33,663 nucleotides of DNA from contig CACAFZ010000009.1 in the NCBI GenBank assembly GCA_902531885.1, forward strand, positions 1-33,663. The letters run 5' to 3'. The position numbers and the translations under genes were made by a program. Of this stretch, positions 1 to 8,335 are shown in pieces (within the stretch, counting starts at the first letter, position 1; each line of letters opens with the position of its first letter). Origin of the DNA: an uncultured Pelagibacteraceae bacterium (GTDB lineage: Bacteria; Pseudomonadota; Alphaproteobacteria; Pelagibacterales; Pelagibacteraceae). Below the pieces are notes generated by a model. It was not told where the DNA came from and searched no databases. It worked only from the letters and a program-made list of their open reading frames with translations.

Positions 1-26
1 TATAATAATTAAATGAGAACATATTA

Positions 27-1142
27 ATGAATAAAAAATTTATTCCACTTTATAAACCTAGTTTATCCTTAAATGAAAAAAAAAATGTTATAAGCTGTAT
101 AGAGCAAGGCTGGATTTCATCAAAAGGCGTATATGTAAATAAATTTGAAAATGAATTTAAAAAAAAATTCAAATATAAATATGCGACAGTAACTTCAAAT
201 GGAACTACTGCTCTTCACTTAGCTTTAATGAGTCTAGGTATTAAAAAAGGTGATGAAGTTATAGTTCCCAATATTACATTTGTTGCTACAGCAAATGCTG
301 TTACATATGTAGGCGCAAAACCTATTTTCGTTGATATAGATTCTAAAACTTGGCTTATGGACTATGATAAAATATTAAGAAAAATTTCAAAAAAAACAAA
401 AGCTATAATTCTGGTTCACCTATACGGTTTCACTTACAATTTTGACGAAATTTTAAAAATTAAAAAAAAATATAAAATTAATATTATTGAAGATTGTGCA
501 GAGTCTATTGGCTCTAAATATAAAAAACAATATTGTGGGTCATTTGGAGATGTCTCTACTTTCAGCTTTTATGGCAACAAAACAATAACAACAGGAGAAG
601 GTGGAATGGTTGTTTGTAAAAAAAATTCAATTTACAATAAAATAGTAAAACTTAAGTCACAAGGTTTAAATATAAAAAAAATAAATAATTTTTATAATCA
701 TGAGATTATTGGATATAATTATAGAATGACAAATATTTGCGCTTCAATTGGATTATCTCAATTAAAAAAATTGGATTATTTTATTAAAAAAAAAAGAAAA
801 ATTTTTTCACTATACCAAAAATTTTTAAATAATAATTACGTAAAATTTCAAGAAAAAATTAATGCAACTGAGAGCACTTATTGGCTAGTAACCATCTTGT
901 TAAAAAATGCTAAGTTAAAAAATAGTCTGCAAAAACATTTATTAAATAACTCTATCGAGACCAGGCCAATATTTACACCTATGAGCAAATTAAAAATGTA
1001 TAAACAATCTAACAAAGAATTCAAAAATTCAAATAAAATTTATTATTCCGGCATCTCTTTGCCCTCGTTTCCAGACTTAAGTAATAATGAGATAAAAAAA
1101 ATATGTAAAATAATAAATATTTATTTATTAAAAAAATTATAA
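27..1142 (+). CDS. DegT/DnrJ/EryC1-family sugar aminotransferase, probable GDP-perosamine synthase
   Basis: PLP-dependent aminotransferase of 371 residues, full length for the family. It most likely converts GDP-4-keto-6-deoxy-D-mannose to GDP-perosamine using glutamate. Visible landmarks are the SNGTTALHLAL cofactor-phosphate loop (residues 57-67), the IIEDCAE motif with PLP-ring Asp156, and the Schiff-base Lys185 in FYGNKTITTGEGG. The C-terminal blocks YNYRMTN, STYWL and IETRP resemble, from memory, Vibrio cholerae RfbE-type perosamine synthases more closely than generic family members. The Lys rules out a ColD-type dehydratase, which carries His there. A Gmd gene lies in the same island (13573-14610) and a hexapeptide acyltransferase follows 18 nt downstream, which fits an N-acylperosamine branch. 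Substrate assignment is inference; another 4-keto sugar is possible. Confidence 0.82.
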   Translation: MNKKFIPLYKPSLSLNEKKNVISCIEQGWISSKGVYVNKFENEFKKKFKYKYATVTSNGTTALHLALMSLGIKKGDEVIVPNITFVATANAVTYVGAKPIFVDIDSKTWLMDYDKILRKISKKTKAIILVHLYGFTYNFDEILKIKKKYKINIIEDCAESIGSKYKKQYCGSFGDVSTFSFYGNKTITTGEGGMVVCKKNSIYNKIVKLKSQGLNIKKINNFYNHEIIGYNYRMTNICASIGLSQLKKLDYFIKKKRKIFSLYQKFLNNNYVKFQEKINATESTYWLVTILLKNAKLKNSLQKHLLNNSIETRPIFTPMSKLKMYKQSNKEFKNSNKIYYSGISLPSFPDLSNNEIKKICKIINIYLLKKL

Positions 1143-1160
1143 AGGTAAGATTAATTTAAT

Positions 1161-1670
1161 ATGAATGATAAATTTATAAATAAAAATTTACTAAAAAAAT
1201 ATGGTTTCAAAAAATTAGGCTCAAATATAAAAATATCTCAAAATGCTACAATTATAGGTGAAAAAAATATCGAAATTGGAAACAACGTTAGAATTGATGA
1301 TTACACCATTATTTCTGCTAAGGAAGGACGATTAAAAATTGGTTCCAATGTTCATATTGGTGGACAATGTTATTTAGGTTGTGCCGGAGGAATTAACATT
1401 AATAATAATATTAATATTTCGCAGGGTGTAAAAATATATTCAAAAATTGATGACTATTTAAATTTTACAAAGTTTAACAAAACCATCAAAGGTCATGTAA
1501 AAGTTATGAGTAATGTTATAATTGGATCTGGATCAATTATTTTAGGCAAGTGCACAATAAATCAAGGCACAACCATTGGTGCTTTATCATTTGTAAAAAA
1601 AGACTTAAGGTCATGGTCAGTTTATGCAGGAAATCCACTAAAATTTATTAAAAAAAGAAATAAAAAATAA
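1161..1670 (+). CDS. Left-handed beta-helix (hexapeptide repeat) acyltransferase
   Basis: A 169-residue protein built of imperfect hexapeptide repeats (for example IGEKNIEIGNNVRID and the IGSGSIILG block). It has the typical C-terminal ending seen in sugar O- or N-acetyltransferases of the LacA/WbbJ type: a turn of VKKDL, then YAGNPLKFIKK. The family transfers an acetyl or other acyl group from CoA to a sugar. Its position directly after the perosamine-synthase-like aminotransferase suggests it acylates the new 4-amino group, but O-acetylation of a finished glycan is equally compatible with the fold. The gene is followed 5 nt later by a GT4 glycosyltransferase, so the three genes probably form one transcript. 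Confidence 0.8.
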   Translation: MNDKFINKNLLKKYGFKKLGSNIKISQNATIIGEKNIEIGNNVRIDDYTIISAKEGRLKIGSNVHIGGQCYLGCAGGININNNINISQGVKIYSKIDDYLNFTKFNKTIKGHVKVMSNVIIGSGSIILGKCTINQGTTIGALSFVKKDLRSWSVYAGNPLKFIKKRNKK

Positions 1671-1675
1671 TTTTA

Positions 1676-2851
1676 ATGAAAAAAATGGTGATAATTACAT
1701 CAGGGATGTATCCTTCCCAAGGTATTTTAAACTTAATTAAATATATTTCATATTGTCTTGTAGATAATAAAAGTTTTAATAAAAAATATAATTTAAAAAT
1801 TTTAATTTTTAATGAAAACCTATATTTAAAAACTAAAAAAATTATTTACAACTCATTTATATTTTTCAAAAACTTTTTTTCTAAGAATAAAAATAGAATT
1901 CATAGCTTCACAACGTCTTCAAAATATTTTTTTAAAGAAAATAAAAAAATACAAAAATATATTACTTATTTTTCAAAAATAGAGGATCATGAAAAATATA
2001 AACCTTATTTAGTTTTTCCAATTCAAAGTAAATTAAAAAATAAGCAATATAAATCATTTAGTTATATTTATGATCTACAACATTTAGATTTACCAAAATA
2101 TTTTAAAAAAAAAGAAATTACTATGAGAAATGAAAATTTCAAAAAAATTATTAGAGAAAACGATGCTATTTTAGTGAATTCTAATTTCGTTAAAAAAGGA
2201 TTATTGAGAAATTATGAAGTTAAAAATAAAAAAATTTTTACTATTCCTTTTTTACCTTATAAATATGATTCCAAAAGTAATCCAAGTATTAATTTAAAAG
2301 AAAAATTTAAAATAAGTAAAAATTTTTTTATTATATGCAACCATTTTTGGAAGCATAAGAATCATGATTTGGCATTTAGCGCCTTTTCAAGATTTTTAAA
2401 TGATAATGATAATTATATACTTGTTTGCACTGGTTTAACTAATGACAGCAGGTTTCCAAATTATTTTAACGAATTAAAAAAAAAATATGGAAAGTTAATT
2501 GAAAATGAAAAAATAAAAATCTTGAACTTAATTCCTAGAGAAGAACAAATATATTTAATGCAAAAAAGTACTGCAGTTATACAGCCATCTTTATACGAAG
2601 GAGGTCCGGGCGGTTTTTCTGCTTATGAAGCAGTTTCTTATTCAAAAAAATTGTTACTATCAGATATAAAAATAAATAAAGAAATAAATTATAAAAATGT
2701 ATTATTTTTTAGTTCCAAATCTTCAAGAGATTTATACATGAAATTGAAAAAAATAACTAAAACAAAAAATACTCTAAAAGTAAAAAATAATTCAAATATT
2801 AACAAGACAAAATTAGGTAACTATTTTTTTAATTTGATCGATAAAAATTAA
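1676..2851 (+). CDS. Glycosyltransferase, GT4-like
   Basis: A 391-residue GT-B type glycosyltransferase. The C-terminal nucleotide-sugar domain is recognisable by NHFWKHKNHDLAF (about residue 222), the LIPREEQIYLMQKS segment, and the donor-binding YEGGPGGFSAYEA block, the usual E(x7)E signature of GT4. The N-terminal acceptor domain is poorly conserved and Lys/Phe/Tyr-rich, as is common in AT-rich genomes. There is no membrane segment, so it probably acts at the cytoplasmic face on a lipid-linked glycan. It is third in the 27-2851 operon after the aminotransferase and acyltransferase, so perosamine transfer is a reasonable but unproven role. It ends 20 nt from the convergent SDR gene. Confidence 0.82.
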   Translation: MKKMVIITSGMYPSQGILNLIKYISYCLVDNKSFNKKYNLKILIFNENLYLKTKKIIYNSFIFFKNFFSKNKNRIHSFTTSSKYFFKENKKIQKYITYFSKIEDHEKYKPYLVFPIQSKLKNKQYKSFSYIYDLQHLDLPKYFKKKEITMRNENFKKIIRENDAILVNSNFVKKGLLRNYEVKNKKIFTIPFLPYKYDSKSNPSINLKEKFKISKNFFIICNHFWKHKNHDLAFSAFSRFLNDNDNYILVCTGLTNDSRFPNYFNELKKKYGKLIENEKIKILNLIPREEQIYLMQKSTAVIQPSLYEGGPGGFSAYEAVSYSKKLLLSDIKINKEINYKNVLFFSSKSSRDLYMKLKKITKTKNTLKVKNNSNINKTKLGNYFFNLIDKN

Positions 2852-2870
2852 AATAAATTATTTTTGACTA

Positions 2871-3827
2871 TTAGTGTTTGTATATTTTGTTAATTTTATA
2901 CCAAAAAAATATTTTTTTATAAACAGAATAAAAGCTTGTAAATTTTTTAAAATTTAATTCCTTTTTTATTTTTTTATTTTCTCCATGAGTTTTTAATATA
3001 TCTGCATTGTGTCTTTTAGATAATTTTACATTTATTTGCTTATTATCATTAAAAATGTTCAATATTTCCAATATATTAATAGGCTTGTTTGAACATATGT
3101 TAAAAATTTTATGATTTTTAAATTTTTTAAGTATAATTTTATTTATAATCTTCATTACATCACCTATGTAAGTAAAATCTCTTTCATGATTTCCATAATT
3201 ATTTAAATATAATTTTTTTTTAGTAAAATATGACTTAAATATTTTAAATAATAACATATCTGGCCTTCCCCATTCTCCATAAATTGTAAAAAAACGAAGT
3301 CCAACAAAATTTATCTTTGTTATTTTTTGATATGTATTAGCAATTTTTTCATTAAGTTTTTTTGATACACCATAAATATTAATGGGCTTTGTAATTTCTT
3401 TTTCACTTAATGGAAAATTTTTATTTTCACCATAAACAGAGCTTGATGAGGCATAAATAATTCTATTTATATTTAATTTTTTTGCACAAAATATTATATT
3501 TAAAAAACCACTTATATTGCTATCGATATATTTTGATGGGTTTATAAAAGAATATCTGACTCCAGCTTGAGCAGCCAAATGTATAATTAGCTTTATATTT
3601 TTAGTTTTAATATAATTGTAACATTTTTCCTCATCAGTGATATCTACCTTTTTAAAAAAAAAATTTTTGTATTTTTTTAACTCTTTAAGTCTTAATCTTT
3701 TGATCTTTTGAGAGTAATAACTGTCAATATTATCTAATCCAAAAATTCTGTTATTTTTATTTTTTGAGAGATGCATAGCAATGCTCGAACCAATAAATCC
3801 TGCAGCTCCAGTAATTAATATATTCAT
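2871..3827 (-). CDS. NAD-dependent sugar epimerase, UDP-glucuronate 4-epimerase-like
   Basis: Extended SDR protein of 318 residues. It shows the NAD-binding GAAGFIG (residues 7-13), the LAAQAGVRYS block, Ser in ASSSSVYG (126-133), and the catalytic YGVSK (Tyr152, Lys156). The GLDNIDSYYS segment (30-39) and the YGEWGRPDM block, with Trp-Gly-Arg-Pro-Asp after the YG turn, are typical of UDP-glucuronate/UDP-GlcNAc 4-epimerases (CapI/WbpP-like) rather than GalE or dTDP-glucose dehydratase. It would interconvert UDP-glucuronate and UDP-galacturonate for a uronic-acid-containing glycan. Its start shares 1 nt with the stop of the upstream GT2 gene (TAATG), so the two are translationally coupled. No UDP-glucose dehydrogenase is in the window. 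Confidence 0.82.
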   Translation of the reverse strand: MNILITGAAGFIGSSIAMHLSKNKNNRIFGLDNIDSYYSQKIKRLRLKELKKYKNFFFKKVDITDEEKCYNYIKTKNIKLIIHLAAQAGVRYSFINPSKYIDSNISGFLNIIFCAKKLNINRIIYASSSSVYGENKNFPLSEKEITKPINIYGVSKKLNEKIANTYQKITKINFVGLRFFTIYGEWGRPDMLLFKIFKSYFTKKKLYLNNYGNHERDFTYIGDVMKIINKIILKKFKNHKIFNICSNKPINILEILNIFNDNKQINVKLSKRHNADILKTHGENKKIKKELNFKKFTSFYSVYKKIFFWYKINKIYKH

Positions 3828-4645
3828 TATAATTTCTTGAAATTTTTAATATATTTATAAATAAATATAAGAAGTACCATTAATTTATTTTGTTTATTAT
3901 CTAAACGAATTTGTATTTCTTCAAAAAAATGGTCTATAAATTTTATTTTACTTGAAAAACCTCCTCTTCTAAAAATCCCAAATAATTCATTTTTTTTTGT
4001 TCCAATACCTTGAAGTTTTTCTTTAACAATCATTCTATAAAAATAATCATAATCAGCTGAATATTTATACTTTAAATTGTAAAGACCAACTTTTTTTGCA
4101 GAACTAGTTTTTATAAAAAAACCAGTTGAGTGGCTTGAATAAAATCCCCAACTCCAATGAATTTTGTACGGTTTATAACCATATAAAATCCCCCAATGTT
4201 TTTTAACTGAACCGAAAATAAAATCTTTCTCAGGATATTTAGTTATATAATTATTTAATATTTTAAATGCATCTAAAGTAAAAGTATCATCAGAATTTAA
4301 AAAACAAATATATTCTCCTTTAGCAAGTTGCATACCAAGATTGAATGCATCGTAAATACCTTTATCTTTAACTTGGCACCAATAGTCAATTTTTGACTCG
4401 AATTTTTTTATTATATCTAGAGTTTTGTCTGTTGATCCACCATCAACAATAATATGTTCAAAATTTTTATCTTTCTGAGCATGTAAACTTTCTATGGATT
4501 CTTCTAAGAATTTTTCTCCATTTAACACAACCGTAATAACTGAAATCATCGGGTAAGTACTATCTTTATTTATCGAAATATTTTCTTTTCTTAATCCACC
4601 ATCTTTGATTACATTTTCAGGAAATAAGATGTTTTTAAAGGTCAT
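3827..4645 (-). CDS. Glycosyltransferase family 2
   Basis: A 272-residue GT-A enzyme. After about 30 leading residues come the classic GT2 elements: ISVITVVLNGEKFLEESIESL, the nucleotide-binding VDGGSTDKT, the KDKGIYDAFNLGM stretch and the metal-binding NSDD. KDKGIYDAFN is typical of WcaA/PGL-type GT2 enzymes. The C-terminus is basic and may lie on the membrane surface. The gene is the middle member of the minus-strand set 6708-2871, six bases downstream of the Gmd-like SDR and overlapping the epimerase by 1 nt. Donor and acceptor sugars cannot be read from the sequence. Confidence 0.88.
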   Translation of the reverse strand: MTFKNILFPENVIKDGGLRKENISINKDSTYPMISVITVVLNGEKFLEESIESLHAQKDKNFEHIIVDGGSTDKTLDIIKKFESKIDYWCQVKDKGIYDAFNLGMQLAKGEYICFLNSDDTFTLDAFKILNNYITKYPEKDFIFGSVKKHWGILYGYKPYKIHWSWGFYSSHSTGFFIKTSSAKKVGLYNLKYKYSADYDYFYRMIVKEKLQGIGTKKNELFGIFRRGGFSSKIKFIDHFFEEIQIRLDNKQNKLMVLLIFIYKYIKNFKKL

Positions 4646-4651
4646 GATTAT

Positions 4652-5593
4652 TTAAATGAAATTAATGAGTTTATTAAATTTGATTTTTGGGTAAATTTTT
4701 AAATCTCTTTTTAATTTTTCTATATTTGCATAATTTTCTTTAATTTCATTTCTTCTATAAAACTTTTTATCGATTTTAGTATATTTTTTATAATCCATTC
4801 TATGTTTTCTAAAAAACAATTTAATAATGTTTTTAAGTTCAGTTGTTTTTCCTGTTGCTATTATATAATCATCCACATATTTAGATTGCATTATTTTTGC
4901 TGAAATATTCATATATTCAACAGACCAACCCCAATCTCTTTTTACACCAGTATCACCAAGAGCTAATTTTTTTTTAAAATTTTGTTTTTTTAAATAATTT
5001 GAAACCTTTTTAAACACAAATTCATTAGATCTTATATTTGACTCGTGATTAAAAAAAATTATGGAAAAAACTGGCAAGTTAAACATTTCTCTATAAGATT
5101 TGACAACTTCAAAGCCAATTAATTTAGATAAACCATATGGACTGAGAGGGTTTTTTTCACTTTTTTCGTTTAGCTTTTTATTTGTGTGATAGCCAAATAT
5201 TTCACTTGAACTTGCAAATAAAAGTTTTGATTTAAAGGATTTTTGCTTTCTAATATATTCAAGAATTATTTTTAAAGGTTTTATATGGCTTTCAAAAGTA
5301 TTTTTTTCTAATTTATTAAAAGACTTAAAAACATTATTTTGTGCACCAAAAAAAAATATATAATCATAATTTTTTTTTAAAATAGCTATTAAATTAGATA
5401 AATTTTTTTTCAATTTAAATACTTTTATTTTTTTTAAAATATTTTTAGATTTTAGATTAATTGACCAATTTTGTTTTTTTCTTGATATGCCATGTACTTT
5501 TATATTTTGCTTAAGCAAAAATTCAGAAATATGTGTACCATCTTGACCAGATATTCCTAATATCAAAGCTTTTTTTATTTTTTTTTTAATCAT
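4652..5593 (-). CDS. Divergent GDP-mannose 4,6-dehydratase-family SDR
   Basis: A 313-residue SDR resembling Gmd but clearly divergent from the canonical copy at 13573-14610. Shared Gmd features are LGISGQDGTHISEFLL (residues 12-27), SSEIFG (Ser129-Ser130-Glu131 in place of Thr-Ser-Glu), SPYGLSK (Tyr153, Lys157), FNHES, KRDWGW and DYIIATGK. Dehydratase triad positions are therefore plausible, but the segment between the cofactor loop and SSEIFG is shortened and the Arg-rich cofactor loop is changed to SRKKQNWS. It may act on another GDP- or NDP-hexose, or be a related reductase or epimerase. It sits between a GT4 gene (20 nt away) and a GT2 gene (6 nt). Family assignment is firm; the reaction is not. 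Confidence 0.75.
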   Translation of the reverse strand: MIKKKIKKALILGISGQDGTHISEFLLKQNIKVHGISRKKQNWSINLKSKNILKKIKVFKLKKNLSNLIAILKKNYDYIFFFGAQNNVFKSFNKLEKNTFESHIKPLKIILEYIRKQKSFKSKLLFASSSEIFGYHTNKKLNEKSEKNPLSPYGLSKLIGFEVVKSYREMFNLPVFSIIFFNHESNIRSNEFVFKKVSNYLKKQNFKKKLALGDTGVKRDWGWSVEYMNISAKIMQSKYVDDYIIATGKTTELKNIIKLFFRKHRMDYKKYTKIDKKFYRRNEIKENYANIEKLKRDLKIYPKIKFNKLINFI

Positions 5594-5613
5594 AAAAATT
5601 ATTAAACAAAATG

Positions 5614-6708
5614 TTATAGATATTTTTTAATTAAATTTAAATATTTTATATTATTTCTTTTATGTGAAAAAATACTTAAACTTTTATGTCCTTCAATAAT
5701 TTTTTTTTTATAATAATTGTTTTTTTTATATTTAATTATAGCTTTAGCAATTGATTTAAAGTCCCCAATTTTTACTAGTTGGCCATATTTACCATTACTT
5801 AAAATTTCAGAGGGACCAGTTGGACAATCAGTAGAAATGATATATTTCTTTAAATAAAGTGCCTCAACTAATACATTTGGTGATCCTTCAAAAATCGACG
5901 AAAGTAAAAATATATCTGCTTGCTTTATATATGGAAAGGGATTTGTTTTATATCCTAGTAATTTAACTTTATTGTTTAAATTATTTTGATCTATAAATTT
6001 TTCTAATTTTTTTTCCTCTTCTCCTTTACCTAAAATTACAAGTTCAATATTTTTATTTTTTAAAATTTTTACCGCTTTTAAAATCGTTAAAAAATCTTTT
6101 TGCGTTGTTAATCTACCCATAGAAATCAATTTTATTGATTTTTTATTATATATTTTTTTTACTTTAAATTTAGATTTTATAGTGATTTTTTTAAATTCAA
6201 ATGGATTTAGAATGCATTTACAATTAATATTATATCTCTCATCCATTTCTTTTTTAAATTTAAAGCTATTAACAATAATTTCATCGGTTATTTTGAAATA
6301 GTGTGAAAAAATCATTTGCTTGAAAGCATTTTTTGACCAACCCGTCGAGGATGAGTTAGATCTTGAAATAACTGATATGCCAAAAAATTTTGATATAATT
6401 ATCACGAATATATTGGCTTGAAATGATAATACAGTATAATTCCTACTGAAAAGTAATATTTTTGCTAAAACAATTAAGCAAAATATATATTTTAAATATC
6501 TTCCTTTAATAAAAGAAAAATTAAAAAATGGGTTAATTATATTTATATTTTTTCTTATTTTTTTTTTTGAATTATTATCAAAAGTAATTAGTATTATATT
6601 TTTTAACTTTAAGCTGAGGTAGTTAAGTATTAAAAATAAATTTTTTTCTACACCACCATCTTCTATAGAAGGTATAAATACTATCAACTTTTTGCTAGCA
6701 TTTTTCAT
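5614..6708 (-). CDS. Glycosyltransferase, GT4 family
   Basis: A 364-residue GT-B glycosyltransferase. The N-terminal acceptor loop EDGGVEKNL (about 16-24) and the C-terminal donor site are both clear: SMGRLTTQKDF, LGKGEEEKKLE, the PYIKQADIFLLSS block and FEGSPNVLVEA (E(x7)E). It resembles the WcaL/PglH/TuaC-like group that adds a hexose or HexNAc from a nucleotide sugar. It is the first gene of the minus-strand set that runs through the Gmd-like SDR, GT2 and epimerase, and it faces the divergent GT4 gene at 6870 across about 160 bases. Confidence 0.88.
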   Translation of the reverse strand: MKNASKKLIVFIPSIEDGGVEKNLFLILNYLSLKLKNIILITFDNNSKKKIRKNINIINPFFNFSFIKGRYLKYIFCLIVLAKILLFSRNYTVLSFQANIFVIIISKFFGISVISRSNSSSTGWSKNAFKQMIFSHYFKITDEIIVNSFKFKKEMDERYNINCKCILNPFEFKKITIKSKFKVKKIYNKKSIKLISMGRLTTQKDFLTILKAVKILKNKNIELVILGKGEEEKKLEKFIDQNNLNNKVKLLGYKTNPFPYIKQADIFLLSSIFEGSPNVLVEALYLKKYIISTDCPTGPSEILSNGKYGQLVKIGDFKSIAKAIIKYKKNNYYKKKIIEGHKSLSIFSHKRNNIKYLNLIKKYL

Positions 6709-6869
6709 ATTTTTTAACTGTAATCAAAAAATTGTCTAATTTATCAGTATAGTTTTTCATAGTTTTTAATTTAAAAAAATATTAATTAGTAATATAAAAC
6801 AGTGAAATACATAATACTATTGCTTTAAAATTACAAACAAGAAAAAAAAATTATAACAAATTTATAGAT
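6709..6869. other. Intergenic spacer between divergent transcription units
   Basis: One of the longest gene-free stretches of the island, lying between two divergent GT4 genes, so it should carry promoters for both directions. It is nearly all A and T with many near-matches to -10 hexamers. No -35/-10 pair with good spacing stood out in either direction, and there is no small ORF, RNA gene or strong inverted repeat. Confidence 0.5.
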
Positions 6870-8030
6870 TTGATTCCAAAAAAAAGAATTTTTTACTGGT
6901 CACCACACCTAACACATATTGCTACATCAAGAGCGGTAATTAATTCAGCATATAGTTTTAAAAAATATAGCAAGGAATACGAATGCTCTATAATAAATTT
7001 TTTTGGTGAATTTAATAAACACCATGAAGAATTAAATACAAAAGGCATCAAAACTCTCAACTTTTTTAACTCTAATATAATTAAATATTTACCTATTTAT
7101 GGAAAAGTAAAAAGTAGATTGTCTTTCTTAATTTTTTTTATATTAGGATTTTTTCCTTTGCTGTCTCTAATAAAGAAAAAAAAACCTAACTTTGTTATTA
7201 TACATTTGATAACATCATTACCATTAATTCAATTAATCTTATTTAATTTTGAGACAAAATTTATTCTTAGAATTTCTGGATTGCCTAGGCTAGGATTAAT
7301 AAGAACATTTATTTGGAAAATAGCTTTTAAAAAAATTTACGCTGTTACTTGTCCAACAAAAAATACTTATAATTATATAAAAAGTTTAAATATTGTAGAA
7401 AAATATAAATTAAAAGTTTTGTACGATCCTATATTAGAAGTTAATAAAATTAATAAAGATAAAAAAAAAAAAATAGATAAAAAGGAAGATTTTTTTTTAG
7501 CAGTAGGCAGGCTTACAAAGCAGAAAAATTTTTTATTTTTATGTAAAGCTATTAATAAATTTATTAATTTATTTCCAGAAAATAAAAAAATCAAATTGTT
7601 TATAGCTGGAGAGGGTGAACAAAAATCTTCTATACAAAATTTTTTAACGAAAAATAATCTTGAAAATAATATTTATTTACTAGGTCACCAAAAAAATATA
7701 TTTCCATATTTTAAAAATGCAAAAGGTTTTATCCTTTCATCTTTATGGGAAGATCCTGGTTTTGTTCTCATAGAAGCTGGTATATGCAGAACTCCAATTT
7801 TTTCTAGCGACGCTCTACCAGGACCTAAAGAAATTATACAAAATAATTTCAATGGTATACTTTTTAAAAATAATAATTTAGATAGTTTTCTTGAAAAATT
7901 TCCAATATTTATCAATAGCTTAAATAATAATAATCTTAGAATTAATAACTTAAAATATATTAAAAAATTCACAATTTTTAATCACTATAATACTTTTTTA
8001 AAAATTTTAGACAGAAGATTGGAGACATAA
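6870..8030 (+). CDS. Glycosyltransferase, GT4 family (TTG start)
   Basis: A 386-residue GT-B enzyme. The donor domain shows VGRLTKQKNF, AGEGEQKSSI, the LLGHQKNIFPYF segment and WEDPGFVLIEAG, followed by DALPGPKEI. It is close in layout to the GT4 gene at 5614-6708 and may be a paralog. A hydrophobic stretch near residues 86-120 suggests membrane association. The only reasonable start is TTG at 6870, because no in-frame ATG or GTG lies near the beginning of the conserved fold. A run of 13 adenines at 7461-7473 encodes a lysine string in the interdomain linker and is a potential slippage site. Confidence 0.85.
   Translation: MIPKKRIFYWSPHLTHIATSRAVINSAYSFKKYSKEYECSIINFFGEFNKHHEELNTKGIKTLNFFNSNIIKYLPIYGKVKSRLSFLIFFILGFFPLLSLIKKKKPNFVIIHLITSLPLIQLILFNFETKFILRISGLPRLGLIRTFIWKIAFKKIYAVTCPTKNTYNYIKSLNIVEKYKLKVLYDPILEVNKINKDKKKKIDKKEDFFLAVGRLTKQKNFLFLCKAINKFINLFPENKKIKLFIAGEGEQKSSIQNFLTKNNLENNIYLLGHQKNIFPYFKNAKGFILSSLWEDPGFVLIEAGICRTPIFSSDALPGPKEIIQNNFNGILFKNNNLDSFLEKFPIFINSLNNNNLRINNLKYIKKFTIFNHYNTFLKILDRRLET
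7461..7473 (+). repeat. A13 homopolymer within a glycosyltransferase gene
   Basis: Thirteen consecutive adenines, in frame as Lys codons, placed between the two domains of the GT4 enzyme. The tract is of a length at which replication or transcription slippage can occur. An identical-length tract is present in the GT2 gene at 11296-11308. Confidence 0.9.
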
Positions 8031-8113
8031 TAATCTAAATATAATTAAAATAATAATAAATTAAGATTTTATTGAATTGAATTATATAAAGTATATTAAT
8101 TATAAACTAAACT

Positions 8114-8335
8114 ATGAAGATGCTCTATTTATTATTATTAATTTTTATTACTTTAATTTCATTTACTTCTAATAGTTTTGCTTATCTCGATCCTGGAACT
8201 GGAAGCATAATATTACAAGCAATTCTAGGATTTGTAGCTGCCAGTATTGCAACCATAACATTATATTGGAATAAACTTAAAAATTTTTTCAAAAAACTAT
8301 TAAGTAAAAAAGATAAAAAGCCAGATGATTTTTGA
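8114..8335 (+). CDS. Small exported membrane protein with YLDPGTGS motif
   Basis: A 73-residue protein. Residues 1-23 form a signal peptide (short basic start, long hydrophobic core, SFA cleavage site). The mature protein begins YLDPGTGS, continues into one hydrophobic helix (about 29-51) and ends in a basic, Lys-rich tail (52-71). The N-terminal YLDPGTGS would face the periplasm with the basic tail in the cytoplasm. I know of no assigned function for such proteins, although I have seen the motif next to surface-glycan genes. Its last 11 nt overlap the start of the NoeA-like gene, so translation is probably coupled and the two products likely work together. Confidence 0.85.
   Translation: MKMLYLLLLIFITLISFTSNSFAYLDPGTGSIILQAILGFVAASIATITLYWNKLKNFFKKLLSKKDKKPDDF

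Noticed and set aside
6709-6869. Riboswitch or small RNA in the spacer between divergent GT4 genes
   Set aside because: No G/C-containing stem, conserved aptamer core or terminator could be found; only AT-rich spacer.
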